Of a stretch of 64,000 bases of DNA, positions 42,069-51,232 are shown piece by piece (position 1 is the stretch's first letter; every line of letters starts with the position of its first letter). Under the pieces are notes generated by a model that worked only from the letters and a program-made list of their open reading frames with translations, searched no databases and was not told the origin of the DNA. The stretch is taken from assembly GCF_901686465.1 (NCBI RefSeq), contig NZ_LR594487.1, positions 3,390,510 through 3,454,509 of the forward strand, in the 5' to 3' direction. Both the position numbers and the translations under genes were made by a program. The DNA is from Halorubrum sp. DM2. Its GTDB lineage: Archaea; Halobacteriota; Halobacteria; Halobacteriales; Haloferacaceae.

Positions 42069-44531
42069 TCACCCGTCGGTTCGCGTCCCGGTGAGCGATT
42101 CGAGCAGGCTGACGGCGGGCGCTTTCGCCAGCGGGTCGTTCCCGTTGCCGCAGTGCGGCGACTGGACGCAGGCCGGACAGCCCCCCTCGCAGTCGCAGGA
42201 GTCGATGAGCCGGGCGGTGCGGGTCATCAGCTCCTCGATCCGACCGTGCCCGCGGCGCGTGAGTCCGACGCCGCCGGGATACCCGTCGTAGACGAAGACG
42301 GCGGGCCCGTCGGTGTGAGGGTGGTGCGGCGTCGAGATGCCGCCGACGTCGGCGCGGTCGCACAGCAGGTGGAACGGGAAAAGCGAGATAATACCGTGTT
42401 CGGCGGCGTGGATTCCGCCGTTGAAGGCGTACTCGCCGCCCGGGATCGGCTCGCCGCCGTCGTCGTTGGAGACGGCCGAATCGTCGTCGACCGGGCCGCC
42501 GCCGTCGGTCTCCGCGCTCGCCGCGCCCGCCGCCTCGTCGTCCCCGTCGAGTGGGTCCCCCAGCGCCCGCATCTCGCGCTCGACGTCCTCGGGGACCGGG
42601 AAGTACAGCGACTTCGTCCGCAGCGTCGTCTCGGGGAGGTCGAGCGTCGACTCGCCGAGCGACTCCCCGGTGGCGGCGTCCTTCCGCACGAAACCCGTGA
42701 TCTGCTCGGTCACCGTGACGTCGGCGAAGCGGACCGGAACGTCGGGGCGCGCGGAGAGCGCGCGCTCGTCGAGGTCGTCGTTCACGACGATGTCCTTGTC
42801 TGAGCGCACCTGCGTGTAGTAGTCCGCCCACGACTGCTGGAGTTCGGCCACGTCGCGGTCGAGGTCCAGTTCGACCACCTCGTAGGTGCGGCCCTGCTGG
42901 TGGTAGATCGCGCCCGGGTGGGCGTCGCGAAGCGCGTCGGCGAAGCCGAGCGTCGCGACCGTCTCGCCGCTCGACCGCTCGATCAGCGAGATCTCGCGCT
43001 CCTCGGCGGTACGGAGGTTCACGGACTGCTGCGGGCTGGAGCCGCCCGCGTGAACCCACCGCGTCCCCTTCGCGGCCTCGCGCCTGTTCAGCACCCCCTC
43101 GTCGGTGAGGTCCGCGACGACGCCCGGGAACGAGTCGCCGAAGAAGCGCTCGTCCTCGGGCGAGAGCCAGTTCTCGTCGGCCGCGCAGGCGACGTGGCCG
43201 GGCATCAGCTGGCCGTTCTCCGGGTCGCAGATCGCGTCCTCCGGCGGCGCGTCGAAGAAGTCGCTCGGGTTGCGCATCAGGTACTGGTCGAGCTGGTCCT
43301 CGCCGCCGACCATCACGACGAGGGCCGGGTCGTCGCCGCGGCCCGCGCGCCCGGCGCGCTGGTGGGCGGACATGCGCGTGCCGGGGTAGCCGTCGAGGAC
43401 GACGGCGTCGAGCCCGCCCACGTCGACGCCGAGTTCGAGGGCGCTCGTCGACCAGACGCCACGGAGGTCGCCGGCGTGGAGGTCGGTCTCTATCTCGCGG
43501 CGGCGGTCGTCGGTCAGGGCGGCCTGATACGCGCCGACCTTCCCGGCGAGGTCGCGCTCGCCCCGCTCGCGGAGGTCGCTGGCGCTGTCGGTCGCGTACT
43601 GCTCCGCGGTCTGGCGCGCGCGGGTGAACGCCAGCGTCTGCTGGCCCGCCGTGACGAGGTCGACGAACAGCCGTTTGCTCTCGGTGTGGCTCGACTTCCG
43701 GCGGCCGCTCCCGCGTTCGGCCCAGTCGTCGTCGTACTCCGGCGGGTTCCACAGCACCCAGTCGCGCGGGCCGCGCCCCGACGCGTCCTCGTCGATCAGG
43801 GCGATCCCCTCCGGGTCGCGGCCGGTAACGGTCGCGACGTGGTCGACGGGGTTGTTGATCGTCGCCGAACAGCAGACGAACTGCGGCGCGGAGCCGAACC
43901 GCTCGCAGGTCCGCGCGAGCCGGCGGAGCGTCAGCGCGACCTGCGAGCCGAACACGCCGCGGTAGCTGTGGACCTCGTCTATCACGACGTACTCCAGCGA
44001 GGAAAAGAACCAGTCCCAGAGCCGCCCGGCGTACGGCAACAGCGCGTAGTGGAGCATGTCCGGGTTCGAGAGGAGGACGGTCGGGCGGCGGTCGCGCACG
44101 TCGCGCTTCTCCGACCGCGAGAGCCGCCCGGTGTAGGAGTCGACCGACACCCGGCTCCCGAAGCCGAGGTCGGCCGCGAGCTCCGAGAGCGACTCCTCCT
44201 GGTCCGCGATCAGCGCGTTCTGCGGGCCGATGTAGAGCGTCCGCCCGCCGTGGTCCATCGCGGCCTCGAAGGCGGGAACGGTGTACGCGAGCGACTTCCC
44301 GCTCGCCGTCTCGGTCGCGAGGACGGCGTCGTCGCCGCCGCGGACCGCCCCGATCGCGTCGGCCTGATGGCGGTACAGCCGGTCGATCCCGCGCTCCGCG
44401 AGCGCGTCGGCGAGCCGGGGTTCGAGGTCGACGTCGGCGAACTCGGGCTCGCGGGCCGGGAGCCGCCGGTGATCGGCGATCTGTCCCTCGTAGAAGGGGC
44501 GCTCGCGCAGCCACTCGATGGCGTCGTCCAC
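42069..44531 (-). CDS. MrfA/YprA-like DEAD-box helicase with DUF1998
   Basis: 820 residues. RecA1: Q-like motif RHQADAI, Walker A ATETASGKS, DEVH box, SATINNP. RecA2: FTRARQTAE, STSALELGVDVG and HQRAGRAGRG (motif VI). The C-terminal MZB region (DUF1998) has a four-Cys zinc site, CDCEGGCPACVQSPHCG. This architecture is that of MrfA, a 3'-5' DNA helicase that in Bacillus acts in excision of mitomycin lesions. It lies 79 bp upstream of the photolyase on the same strand, which suits a DNA-repair role. Confidence 0.88.
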   Translation of the reverse strand: MDDAIEWLRERPFYEGQIADHRRLPAREPEFADVDLEPRLADALAERGIDRLYRHQADAIGAVRGGDDAVLATETASGKSLAYTVPAFEAAMDHGGRTLYIGPQNALIADQEESLSELAADLGFGSRVSVDSYTGRLSRSEKRDVRDRRPTVLLSNPDMLHYALLPYAGRLWDWFFSSLEYVVIDEVHSYRGVFGSQVALTLRRLARTCERFGSAPQFVCCSATINNPVDHVATVTGRDPEGIALIDEDASGRGPRDWVLWNPPEYDDDWAERGSGRRKSSHTESKRLFVDLVTAGQQTLAFTRARQTAEQYATDSASDLRERGERDLAGKVGAYQAALTDDRRREIETDLHAGDLRGVWSTSALELGVDVGGLDAVVLDGYPGTRMSAHQRAGRAGRGDDPALVVMVGGEDQLDQYLMRNPSDFFDAPPEDAICDPENGQLMPGHVACAADENWLSPEDERFFGDSFPGVVADLTDEGVLNRREAAKGTRWVHAGGSSPQQSVNLRTAEEREISLIERSSGETVATLGFADALRDAHPGAIYHQQGRTYEVVELDLDRDVAELQQSWADYYTQVRSDKDIVVNDDLDERALSARPDVPVRFADVTVTEQITGFVRKDAATGESLGESTLDLPETTLRTKSLYFPVPEDVEREMRALGDPLDGDDEAAGAASAETDGGGPVDDDSAVSNDDGGEPIPGGEYAFNGGIHAAEHGIISLFPFHLLCDRADVGGISTPHHPHTDGPAVFVYDGYPGGVGLTRRGHGRIEELMTRTARLIDSCDCEGGCPACVQSPHCGNGNDPLAKAPAVSLLESLTGTRTDG

Positions 44532-44606
44532 GGTTACGGTACCCTGGGGTCGGCGGGGCCTAACGGTTGCGGTGGCGACGGGGAAAATGCGAGCGGACGC
44601 CGCCGG

Positions 44607-45272
44607 TCAGTCGTCCGCCGGGGACCGCCCGGCCCCGGAGCCGCCGGGCGTCGTCTCGACGAGCGGTTCCGTCGGTCCCTCGCGGGCGAGCGGCGGCCAG
44701 CGCACCTCGGTCGCAATCGAGTCGTCGAGGTCGAGCCGCATCCGGAGGTCCCCCCGCCGCTCGACGACCTCGAACCCGACCGTCCCGTACACCGACCGAG
44801 CGGCGCGGTTACCGGTCTCGACGTGGAGTTCGATCCCCTCCCGGTCGGCCGCGGCGGCGTTGGCGATCACGTGCCGGCACAGCTCCGTCCCGACGCCGCG
44901 GTCCTGCGCGTCCGGGTGGACGAAGACGGCCAGTTCGGGGACCGGCGCGTCGGTAGGGGTGTACATCGCGTGCCCGAACACCGCGCCGTCCCGCTCCGCG
45001 ACGACGTTGTTCCCCTCGGCCAGCATCGACCGGACCCACTCGACGCGACGCCGCCGGCTCACGGGCGGAAGCCCCTGCGCGCGGTCGCCCCGGTCGAACC
45101 GCTCGTACATCTCGACGAGGCGGGGTTCGTCCGCGTCGACCGCCGGTCGGACCGTCCAGCGCGCCCCCTGCTTGTCGACGAAGCGCGGACAGCGCGGGGG
45201 ACAGTGCGGCGTCCCCTCGCACTCGCTCTCGTCCCAACCGTCGCAGGCGACGCTCGCGGTATCGGGGGTCAT
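44607..45272 (-). CDS. GNAT acetyltransferase with N-terminal Cys-rich segment
   Basis: 221 residues. The GNAT core runs from about residue 40 (WTVRPAVDADEPRLVEMYERF) through LAVFVHPDAQDRGVGTELC, the acetyl-CoA loop (Q/R-x-x-G-x-G/A type), to GNRAARSVYGTVGFEVVE. The N-terminus has four Cys in CDGWDESECEGTPHCPPRC, a likely zinc site not part of the GNAT core. The ATG at 45272 is preferred because TATATGG lies about 28 bp upstream on the minus strand. Substrate unknown. Confidence 0.82.
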   Translation of the reverse strand: MTPDTASVACDGWDESECEGTPHCPPRCPRFVDKQGARWTVRPAVDADEPRLVEMYERFDRGDRAQGLPPVSRRRRVEWVRSMLAEGNNVVAERDGAVFGHAMYTPTDAPVPELAVFVHPDAQDRGVGTELCRHVIANAAAADREGIELHVETGNRAARSVYGTVGFEVVERRGDLRMRLDLDDSIATEVRWPPLAREGPTEPLVETTPGGSGAGRSPADD

Positions 45273-45295
45273 GTCTCGACGTTGCCGCCGCACCG

Positions 45296-45305
45296 TGTTA
45301 TATGG
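45296..45305 (-). promoter_or_regulatory. TATA box for the GNAT gene
   Basis: On the minus strand CCATATAACA lies about 28 bp before the ATG at 45272, the spacing of a leaderless haloarchaeal promoter. Confidence 0.5.
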
Positions 45306-45379
45306 TGTCAACGACTTTCACGCGGTGGGAACGGCTGTCGGTGGAACGGGCATCGGTGTGGACGACGGCTTCGGCGGTT

Positions 45380-46168
45380 CTACTCCCGGATCAGCACAAT
45401 ACCGTCGCGAAACACGGCGTGGTTCGGAATGACGTGTTCTTCGCCGCCGGTCTCGATGTGCGTGACGAACAGGTCGACCTCCTGAACGACGCCGCGCTCG
45501 CCGGCGACCCGCACCTCGTCGCCGATGCCGTACGGCTGTCGGAGGAGGAGGAAGACGCCGGCCGCGGCCGAGGCGACAAGGTCCTTCGTCGCGAGGGCGG
45601 CGAACAGCACGAGCGCGAACGCGTACGCCGCGAGCAACACGATGAGCGCGAGCGTCTGGACGCCGACCTGTCCGAGCGCGATGAGCGCGGCGACGTACAC
45701 CACGCTGTACTTCGCGATCGAGGGGAGAACGCCGAGTTCGGGGAGCTTGATCCCCCGGAGCCGCTCGGCGACGAGCAGCTCCACCTTGTCGCCGACGACG
45801 ACGCCGACGATGAACACGAGAATCGCCACGAACACCCGCGGGAGGAAGGCGGCGACGCCGGACCAGAACTGTTCGAGGTAGTTCACGTCCGCGACCGTGA
45901 GCGCGACGATGACGGAGACGGCGAGGATGAAGTAGCTCGACAGCTTCGCGACGATCCGCACCGTCGAGGTGTCGAACTCGCGGGCCGTCCGCTCGAAGGC
46001 CGTCCCCTCGATGACCTCCGGGACGCCCGCGCGTTTGAGCAGCCGGCGGTTGATCACCCCGGTGAGGTACGCCAACACGAGCCCGAGCGCGAGCACGGCG
46101 AGCGCCAGCCAGATCCGATACGGGACGGCGAGGAGGAACTCGGGCACGGCGAACTGGGCCGGGGGCAT
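45380..46168 (-). CDS. MscS-family mechanosensitive channel
   Basis: 262 residues. Four or five membrane helices, the last pore-lining one rich in Ala/Gly (LATKDLVASAAAGVFLLLRQPYGIGDEV), then the beta domain (VRVAGERGVVQEVDLFVTHIE) and IPNHAVF typical of the MscS family. These open under membrane tension in hypo-osmotic shock and let solutes out. The gene lies only 3 bp after dacZ, so it is co-transcribed with a c-di-AMP synthase. Confidence 0.88.
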   Translation of the reverse strand: MPPAQFAVPEFLLAVPYRIWLALAVLALGLVLAYLTGVINRRLLKRAGVPEVIEGTAFERTAREFDTSTVRIVAKLSSYFILAVSVIVALTVADVNYLEQFWSGVAAFLPRVFVAILVFIVGVVVGDKVELLVAERLRGIKLPELGVLPSIAKYSVVYVAALIALGQVGVQTLALIVLLAAYAFALVLFAALATKDLVASAAAGVFLLLRQPYGIGDEVRVAGERGVVQEVDLFVTHIETGGEEHVIPNHAVFRDGIVLIRE

Positions 46169-46171
46169 CGG

Positions 46172-46981
46172 TCAGTACTCCTCCGGATCGATCTCCAGGA
46201 CGAGTTCGCCCGCCTTGAACGCCCGGACGAGACCGTCCGACTCGGAGAGCACGATCGACGTCGAGTTGGTGTCGCGGGTGATCGCCGCGCCGGACATGTG
46301 GCGCGCGCCAAGTCCCTTCGGGATGTCGACGCCCTCGGCGGCGGGTTCGAGGTAGCGGTACGCCGAGACGATCTTCCCGGAGTCGGAGACGACGAACGCG
46401 CCGTCCAGCCGCGAGAACTCCTTTAACATTACGTTCACGATGGGGTCGCCGACGTGGACGTGCGACTTCTCGAAGGGGTTGTAGCTCAGCGGCCGCGACT
46501 TGTTCATCACCTTCCCCGCGTCGCCGACGACGAACAGCGCGCCCACCGGCTTCCCCTTCTGTCCCTTCTGTCCGAGTTCGATCGCGACCTCGAACACGTC
46601 GCGGATGACGCTCGGCTCCGCCCGGGAGTTGGCGAACAGGTCGTAGATCCCGGTGTGGATCGTCTCGTCGACGGTGACGCGGATCACCGCGTCCGAGCCG
46701 CCGTCGAAGACGGAGACGACGCAGGCGACCTCGTCGCCCTCCGAGAGGAGGCCCTCGTCCATCGCGCCCTCGATGCCGAACCGGATCCGGTCTTTGACGT
46801 TGTCGAACGGGAGGGGGAGTTCGACGAACGTCTCGGCGTCGACGTCGTTCTCGGGCGCGACGACGACGACGTCGACCCCGTCGTCCGCGAACCGGTCGTA
46901 GAAGGAGTTCGTCGGGGAGAACAGCAGAGTGGCGTCCACGTCCGCGACGAGGTCCGCCAAGTGGTCGGTGAGCGAGGCCAT
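46172..46981 (-). CDS. dacZ: diadenylate cyclase DacZ (c-di-AMP synthase)
   Basis: 269 residues. The C-terminal DAC domain carries the two catalytic motifs: DGA in RLDGAFVVSDSG and the GARH part of KGLGARHMSGAAIT, followed by ST(S)IVLSESDG. The N-terminal 120 residues match the archaeal DacZ regulatory region, not the bacterial membrane anchors. Haloferax volcanii DacZ makes c-di-AMP and its level affects osmotic balance. The adjacent MscS gene supports an osmotic role. Confidence 0.93.
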   Translation of the reverse strand: MASLTDHLADLVADVDATLLFSPTNSFYDRFADDGVDVVVVAPENDVDAETFVELPLPFDNVKDRIRFGIEGAMDEGLLSEGDEVACVVSVFDGGSDAVIRVTVDETIHTGIYDLFANSRAEPSVIRDVFEVAIELGQKGQKGKPVGALFVVGDAGKVMNKSRPLSYNPFEKSHVHVGDPIVNVMLKEFSRLDGAFVVSDSGKIVSAYRYLEPAAEGVDIPKGLGARHMSGAAITRDTNSTSIVLSESDGLVRAFKAGELVLEIDPEEY

Positions 46982-47105
46982 TACTACGAGTGACAGGAGG
47001 AATCCGTATAGTCGTTGCGTCGTGCGCGCGTCTGACGCTCGCGTGACGGGGTCCGCGTCGGCGAGGTGGCTTCGTGTCGGGGACCCTCCGATCTCTCGAA
47101 CGGAC

Positions 47106-47492
47106 TCACTCGTCGTCAGTCGGTTCCAACGGAATCCGCTCGGGGTCGGCGCTCTCGTAGGCTTTGTCGGAACTCAACACGGGATGGCCTCGACTCTCGG
47201 CGGTGGCAGCGTGGAAGGAATCAAACGCGGTCATCCCGTCCTCGAAGTACTTCACGGCCTTGAGCACGATTTGACGTTCCTCGTCGGTCTCGACGGGGAC
47301 GACTTCGAGCATGTTCGCGAACAGTGTGACGTAGTCGAACTCGTGGCGCTCACCGATGAGCAGCAGCTCCAGGTACGAGTACGTGGAGGTGACGACATCG
47401 CGCGCCTCCAACGTCTCCTCCGCCCGGTCTTTCAGCCAATCCGAGTCCTTGGCGAGCGCGAGGAGGTAGTCCGTCTCGACGTACGCGGTCAT
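47106..47492 (-). CDS. PIN-domain ribonuclease, VapC-type toxin
   Basis: 128 residues. Four acidic residues of the PIN active site: Asp8 (ETDYLL), Glu42 (SYLELLL), Asp91 (AFDSFHAATA) and Asp109 (SSDKAYE). This matches VapC family RNases that cleave tRNA or rRNA when the antitoxin is lost. Its ATG overlaps the AbrB-type gene by 4 bases (ATGA), giving translational coupling, the classic toxin-antitoxin arrangement. Confidence 0.85.
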   Translation of the reverse strand: MTAYVETDYLLALAKDSDWLKDRAEETLEARDVVTSTYSYLELLLIGERHEFDYVTLFANMLEVVPVETDEERQIVLKAVKYFEDGMTAFDSFHAATAESRGHPVLSSDKAYESADPERIPLEPTDDE

Positions 47493-47764
47493 GCGTCGCC
47501 GTCCTCCGCCGCACCCCTTCCTCGGTCGAATCCCGCTTCGGCGTCCCGTTTCGCCTGCTCGCGAACGCCGTCACGGAGTTCCGCTATCGACTCGCCCTCG
47601 AACGCGTCGCCGGCGGCCTCCCGGATCGCTTCGAGCGGGTTCTCGTCGATGGGGACGAGTTCGAGGCGATCCTCGTACCCGACCACGTGGAATCGCTCGC
47701 CGTATTTCCGCCTCAGTTCCGAGGACAGGTACAGCCGTCCGTGTGAATCCGTTTCCACTGACAT
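47489..47764 (-). CDS. AbrB/SpoVT-family antitoxin
   Basis: 91 residues from the ATG at 47764. The swapped-hairpin AbrB domain is N-terminal: ETDSHGRLYLSSELRRKYG, then FHVVGYEDRLELVPI. The acidic, helical C-terminus would clamp the PIN protein. The start was chosen because TTTATATA lies about 25 bp upstream on the minus strand; an in-frame ATG at 47785 falls almost on that TATA box. Confidence 0.85.
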   Translation of the reverse strand: MSVETDSHGRLYLSSELRRKYGERFHVVGYEDRLELVPIDENPLEAIREAAGDAFEGESIAELRDGVREQAKRDAEAGFDRGRGAAEDGDA

Positions 47765-47783
47765 AGATATTGGTTTGTGTGGC

Positions 47784-47793
47784 ATATATAAAT
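47784..47793 (-). promoter_or_regulatory. TATA box of the AbrB-PIN operon
   Basis: ATTTATATAT on the minus strand, about 25 bp before the ATG at 47764. Antitoxins of this family usually repress their own promoter, so this region is a likely binding site. Confidence 0.55.
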
Positions 47794-47905
47794 AGTCTGT
47801 CCCAAAGATCGGATAAATGTCCCACGACCAGCCGTCGGGCCCACCGCCAACGGCGCGAAGCGACCTCCCGCGCGACTTTTACCCGCGAACCGAGTATCCC
47901 GGCGT

Positions 47906-49018
47906 ATGGCGACTCGCGAGGCCCTCTGGGGGTACCGGAACCGGTTCGGCGACGCCTTCGGGCGGACGTACTTCCGGCGGTTCGGCCCGGGCGTCGTCTC
48001 CAGCGTCGGGATCGGGACGTACCTCGGCGAACCGACGCCCGCCGTCGACGAGGCCTCGCGCGAGGCGATCGGACTGGCGCTCCGCTCTGGGGAGAACCAC
48101 GTCGACACCGCGGCCAACTACCGCTGCGGCCGCGCCGAGCGCGTCGTCGGCGAGGCGCTCCGGGACGTGCCCGTCGACCGCGAGTCCGTGATCGTCGCGA
48201 CGAAGGGGGGCTTCCTCCCGTTCGACGGTGAGCGCCCGACCGACCCGAGCGCGTACGTCCGCGAGCGGTTCGTCGACCCCGGGATCGTCGACTCCGACGA
48301 CCTCGCGAACGGCGCGCACGCGATGACGCCCGAGTTCTTAGAGTGGTCGCTCGACCGCTCGCTCGACCGCCTCGGCCTCGACTCCGTCGACTGCTACTAC
48401 GTCCACAACCCGGAGACGCAGCTCGCCGTCCGGTCGCGCGAGGACGTGTACGACCGGCTCGAAGCCGCCTTCGATACCCTCGAACGCCGGCGCGCCGCGG
48501 GCGATATCGGGGCCTACGGGGTCGCGACGTGGGACGCGTTCCGCGTGCCCGAGGGCGACGACGCGTATCTCTCGCTCGCGGAGGTCCTCTCGCGGGCCGA
48601 GCGCGCCGGCGAGGCGGTCGGCCCCGACGACGACCACGGGTTCGAGGCGATCCAGCTGCCCTTCAACGTCGCGATGGCGGACGCGTTCACCCGCCGGAAT
48701 CAGCCCGCGCCGCCGGACTTCGACGCCGAGAGCCCCGTCTCGACGCTCGAGTTCGCTCACGAGGCCGGGCTCTCCGTCGTGACGAGCGCGAGCATCGGAC
48801 AGGGCGAGTTGGCGGTCGAGGGTGCGATCCCCGCCGACGTCGACGCGACGCTCGCGGGGGAGACGCCGGCCCAACGGGCGCTCAACTTCGCGCGGAGCGC
48901 CCCGGGCGTCACCTCGTCGCTCGTCGGGACGACCGACCCCGACCACGTCCGCGAGAACGTCGCCGCCGGCACCTTCGACCCGCTCGGCGCGTCGGCGTTC
49001 GACGCCGTCTTCGAGTGA
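47906..49018 (+). CDS. aldo/keto reductase
   Basis: 370 residues, longer than the usual 280-340. The four catalytic residues are visible: Asp and Tyr in HVDTAANYRCG, Lys in VATKGGF, His in CYYVHNPE. The substrate and cofactor region near the end (SSLVGTTDPDHVREN) binds NADP(H) in this family. Cytoplasmic; substrate unknown. It stands alone and is divergent from the toxin-antitoxin pair. Confidence 0.85.
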   Translation: MATREALWGYRNRFGDAFGRTYFRRFGPGVVSSVGIGTYLGEPTPAVDEASREAIGLALRSGENHVDTAANYRCGRAERVVGEALRDVPVDRESVIVATKGGFLPFDGERPTDPSAYVRERFVDPGIVDSDDLANGAHAMTPEFLEWSLDRSLDRLGLDSVDCYYVHNPETQLAVRSREDVYDRLEAAFDTLERRRAAGDIGAYGVATWDAFRVPEGDDAYLSLAEVLSRAERAGEAVGPDDDHGFEAIQLPFNVAMADAFTRRNQPAPPDFDAESPVSTLEFAHEAGLSVVTSASIGQGELAVEGAIPADVDATLAGETPAQRALNFARSAPGVTSSLVGTTDPDHVRENVAAGTFDPLGASAFDAVFE

Positions 49019-49100
49019 CCGGACGGCAGCCGCGACGCCGCGGCGTCGCCGCTGACCGGACGCCACAAGAGGTTTATCGGGACCGATTCAAGCCGGTCGC

Positions 49101-49769
49101 ATGCCCCCGACGCGACGAGCCCTCCTCGGTAGCCTCTCGGTCGGCGCGCTCGCCGGCTGTCTCGGCGGCGCGGGCGAGCCGACGTCCGAGTCCGTCCAGC
49201 GACAGGTCTCCGGCATAGACCCGGATCCGACCGTGTTGAAGATTCGGAACCCGGACGGCGACGCAGTCCTCGTCGACGGGAGCGAGACGGACGAAGAGGG
49301 CGAGCCGATCTCGATCGGACGCGAACTCGTCACGAGCGCGGACCGGGCGGCCGACCTGCTGGTCGCCGAGGGCGTCGCCGACGCCGATCGCTCGCGGCTC
49401 CGCTCGTTCCTCGACGGGACGGACTTCGACGCGGAGACGGTGTACGTCGCGCGCGCCGGCGTCGAGTCGTGTCAGCGCCTCGAAATTCACTCGGTGTCGT
49501 GGGATCCCGGCCGCGTCGAGTACGAGTACTGTCGCGAGCTTCGACCGCCGGACGAGGCGTGCGAGGCCGGCACGCGAGTCGCGCTCGCGCTGATATTCCG
49601 GCTACCGGTCGCGCTCGACGGCCGGCTCACGCGCAGCGGCGCGAGCGGCCGCACGCCGTGTCGGCGGACGGAGACCGACTACGCGGTGATCGACGCGAAC
49701 GCGACCGTCCCCGGAAACGAGACGGCGCTCGGTGAGACCGACGACCGGTCGGGAGGTGACTCCCCGTGA
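49101..49769 (+). CDS. Tat-exported lipoprotein, unknown function
   Basis: 222 residues. The N-terminus is a short twin-arginine signal (TRRALLGSLSVGALAGC) with the lipobox Cys at about residue 20. The mature protein has several Cys (ESCQRLE, YEYCRELRPPDEACEAG, TPCRRTETD), which may form disulfides outside the cell. It ends with an acidic tail and overlaps the next lipoprotein gene by 4 bases (GTGA). Function unknown. Confidence 0.75.
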   Translation: MPPTRRALLGSLSVGALAGCLGGAGEPTSESVQRQVSGIDPDPTVLKIRNPDGDAVLVDGSETDEEGEPISIGRELVTSADRAADLLVAEGVADADRSRLRSFLDGTDFDAETVYVARAGVESCQRLEIHSVSWDPGRVEYEYCRELRPPDEACEAGTRVALALIFRLPVALDGRLTRSGASGRTPCRRTETDYAVIDANATVPGNETALGETDDRSGGDSP

Positions 49770-51121
49770 CGGACCGGCTCACCCGGCGCGGCGCGCTCGC
49801 GGCCGGGGGTGCCGTCGCCCTCGGCGCGCTTGCCGGCTGCTCGGGGATCGGGAGCCGGCCGCGGTTCTGGAACGCTCCGCCGTCGCTCGACGTCGACGCG
49901 ATCCCGCGCGAGTTCGACGAACCGATCCCGGAGCGGCCGCGGCTCGTCCCGGTCGACGTGGAGCCGGCGGTCACGGACGCGTTCGCCGACCGGGTTGACC
50001 GACTCCTCGCTCCGATCCCCGAGCCGCTGACCGCGGAGACGCTCCCGAACGGCGAGATACGCGAGCGGATCGAGACGCAGCGGGCGGCGGCCCGCGAGGC
50101 GCTGCCGGAACCGGACGAACCGCTCGTCCCGCTGCGGGCGGCCGAGCGGTACGCGACGGCCCGGGACCACGCCGCGACCGCCGTCGGCACGTGGGCCGGC
50201 GTGACCGTCGATGGCGACCCCGAATCGGTGGCTTTCGACATCGGGACGGTCCGGCGGCGGGTGTCCGACGCGCTGGAGACGCTGCCCGGGTCCGCGTCCG
50301 ATCCGCTCGCCGGTGCCGCGGTGTACGGGCCGGTCGAGCGCTGGTACGACGAGTCGCGGCGGCGGACGCTGGTCGGCGGGAACGCGGGTCCCGGCGACCG
50401 GGCGAACCCGATCCGGACGGGCGAGTCGGTCGGCGACGTCGAGCGGGTCCAGTCGTACGTCGAGGCGGGCCGATACCTCCGCGACCGGTATCGGGCCTCG
50501 CTCGCCGAGCCGGTGTCGGTCGCCGAACCGCTCCGGCGCGAGGCGGAGCGGATCGGGGCCGAGGTCGGCGACCGGCTCCGCGAACTCCACGGCGAGGAGA
50601 CGGACCGGATCCTGTCGAACCCCGGCGACGAGGCGTTCCTCGACGAGCGGCCCGTGCCGGTCGACGCGCCGAGCGTCTCGCTGCTCTCGACCGCGGCCTA
50701 CCGGACGTTCGAGGACCTCCGGTTCGACCCGGTGCCGGTCGACGACTACGAGCCGGACCACCCGGCGACCGCGCTCACCAGAACCGTCCTCGCGCGCGTT
50801 CGGTTCCGGGCGCTCGACGCCGTCGCGTCGCGGATCGAGGACGGCGAGACGATGTTCCCGGCGGACGCCGCGGCGGTCGGCACGGCGCGGAACGCGGCGA
50901 TCGAGTCGGCGACGGCGCTCGCCGCGAGCGAGAACCCACTGGGGCGGTGGCTGGCGGCGGAGTTCCTCCCGCTGTTCGAGGAGCCGGACGGCGCGCTCGC
51001 AGCGGAGGAGCGAGGCGCGCGCTCGACGGTCGAGGCGTTCACCGAGTACCGGTGGATCGAGACGGTCGCGCGTGAGGCGCGGACGGTGACGGAGTCGGTC
51101 GCGGCCGCGTTCGAGCCGTGA
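49766..51121 (+). CDS. Tat-exported lipoprotein, unknown function
   Basis: 451 residues from a GTG start that overlaps the previous stop. GGAGGTGA lies 6-13 bp upstream, a good ribosome-binding site. Signal: TRRGALAAGGAVALGALAGC. The mature protein is helical and Arg/Glu-rich, with no cysteines after the lipobox that I can see and no family I recognise. It may act with the upstream lipoprotein at the outer face of the membrane. Confidence 0.75.
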   Translation: MTDRLTRRGALAAGGAVALGALAGCSGIGSRPRFWNAPPSLDVDAIPREFDEPIPERPRLVPVDVEPAVTDAFADRVDRLLAPIPEPLTAETLPNGEIRERIETQRAAAREALPEPDEPLVPLRAAERYATARDHAATAVGTWAGVTVDGDPESVAFDIGTVRRRVSDALETLPGSASDPLAGAAVYGPVERWYDESRRRTLVGGNAGPGDRANPIRTGESVGDVERVQSYVEAGRYLRDRYRASLAEPVSVAEPLRREAERIGAEVGDRLRELHGEETDRILSNPGDEAFLDERPVPVDAPSVSLLSTAAYRTFEDLRFDPVPVDDYEPDHPATALTRTVLARVRFRALDAVASRIEDGETMFPADAAAVGTARNAAIESATALAASENPLGRWLAAEFLPLFEEPDGALAAEERGARSTVEAFTEYRWIETVAREARTVTESVAAAFEP

Positions 51122-51232
51122 GCGCTCGCGGGCGAAGGCGGTCGACTCGGGAGCGGGGGCGGTCGACTCGCGGGCGAGGGAAACCGGGGCGACAGAGGAG
51201 GAGAGAGGGCGACGGCGGGCGGGGAAGGTCGG

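Noticed and set aside
42900..45485. 861-codon plus-strand open frame opposite the helicase and GNAT genes
   Set aside because: Spans two real minus-strand genes and has no recognisable motif; antisense shadow of GC-rich DNA.
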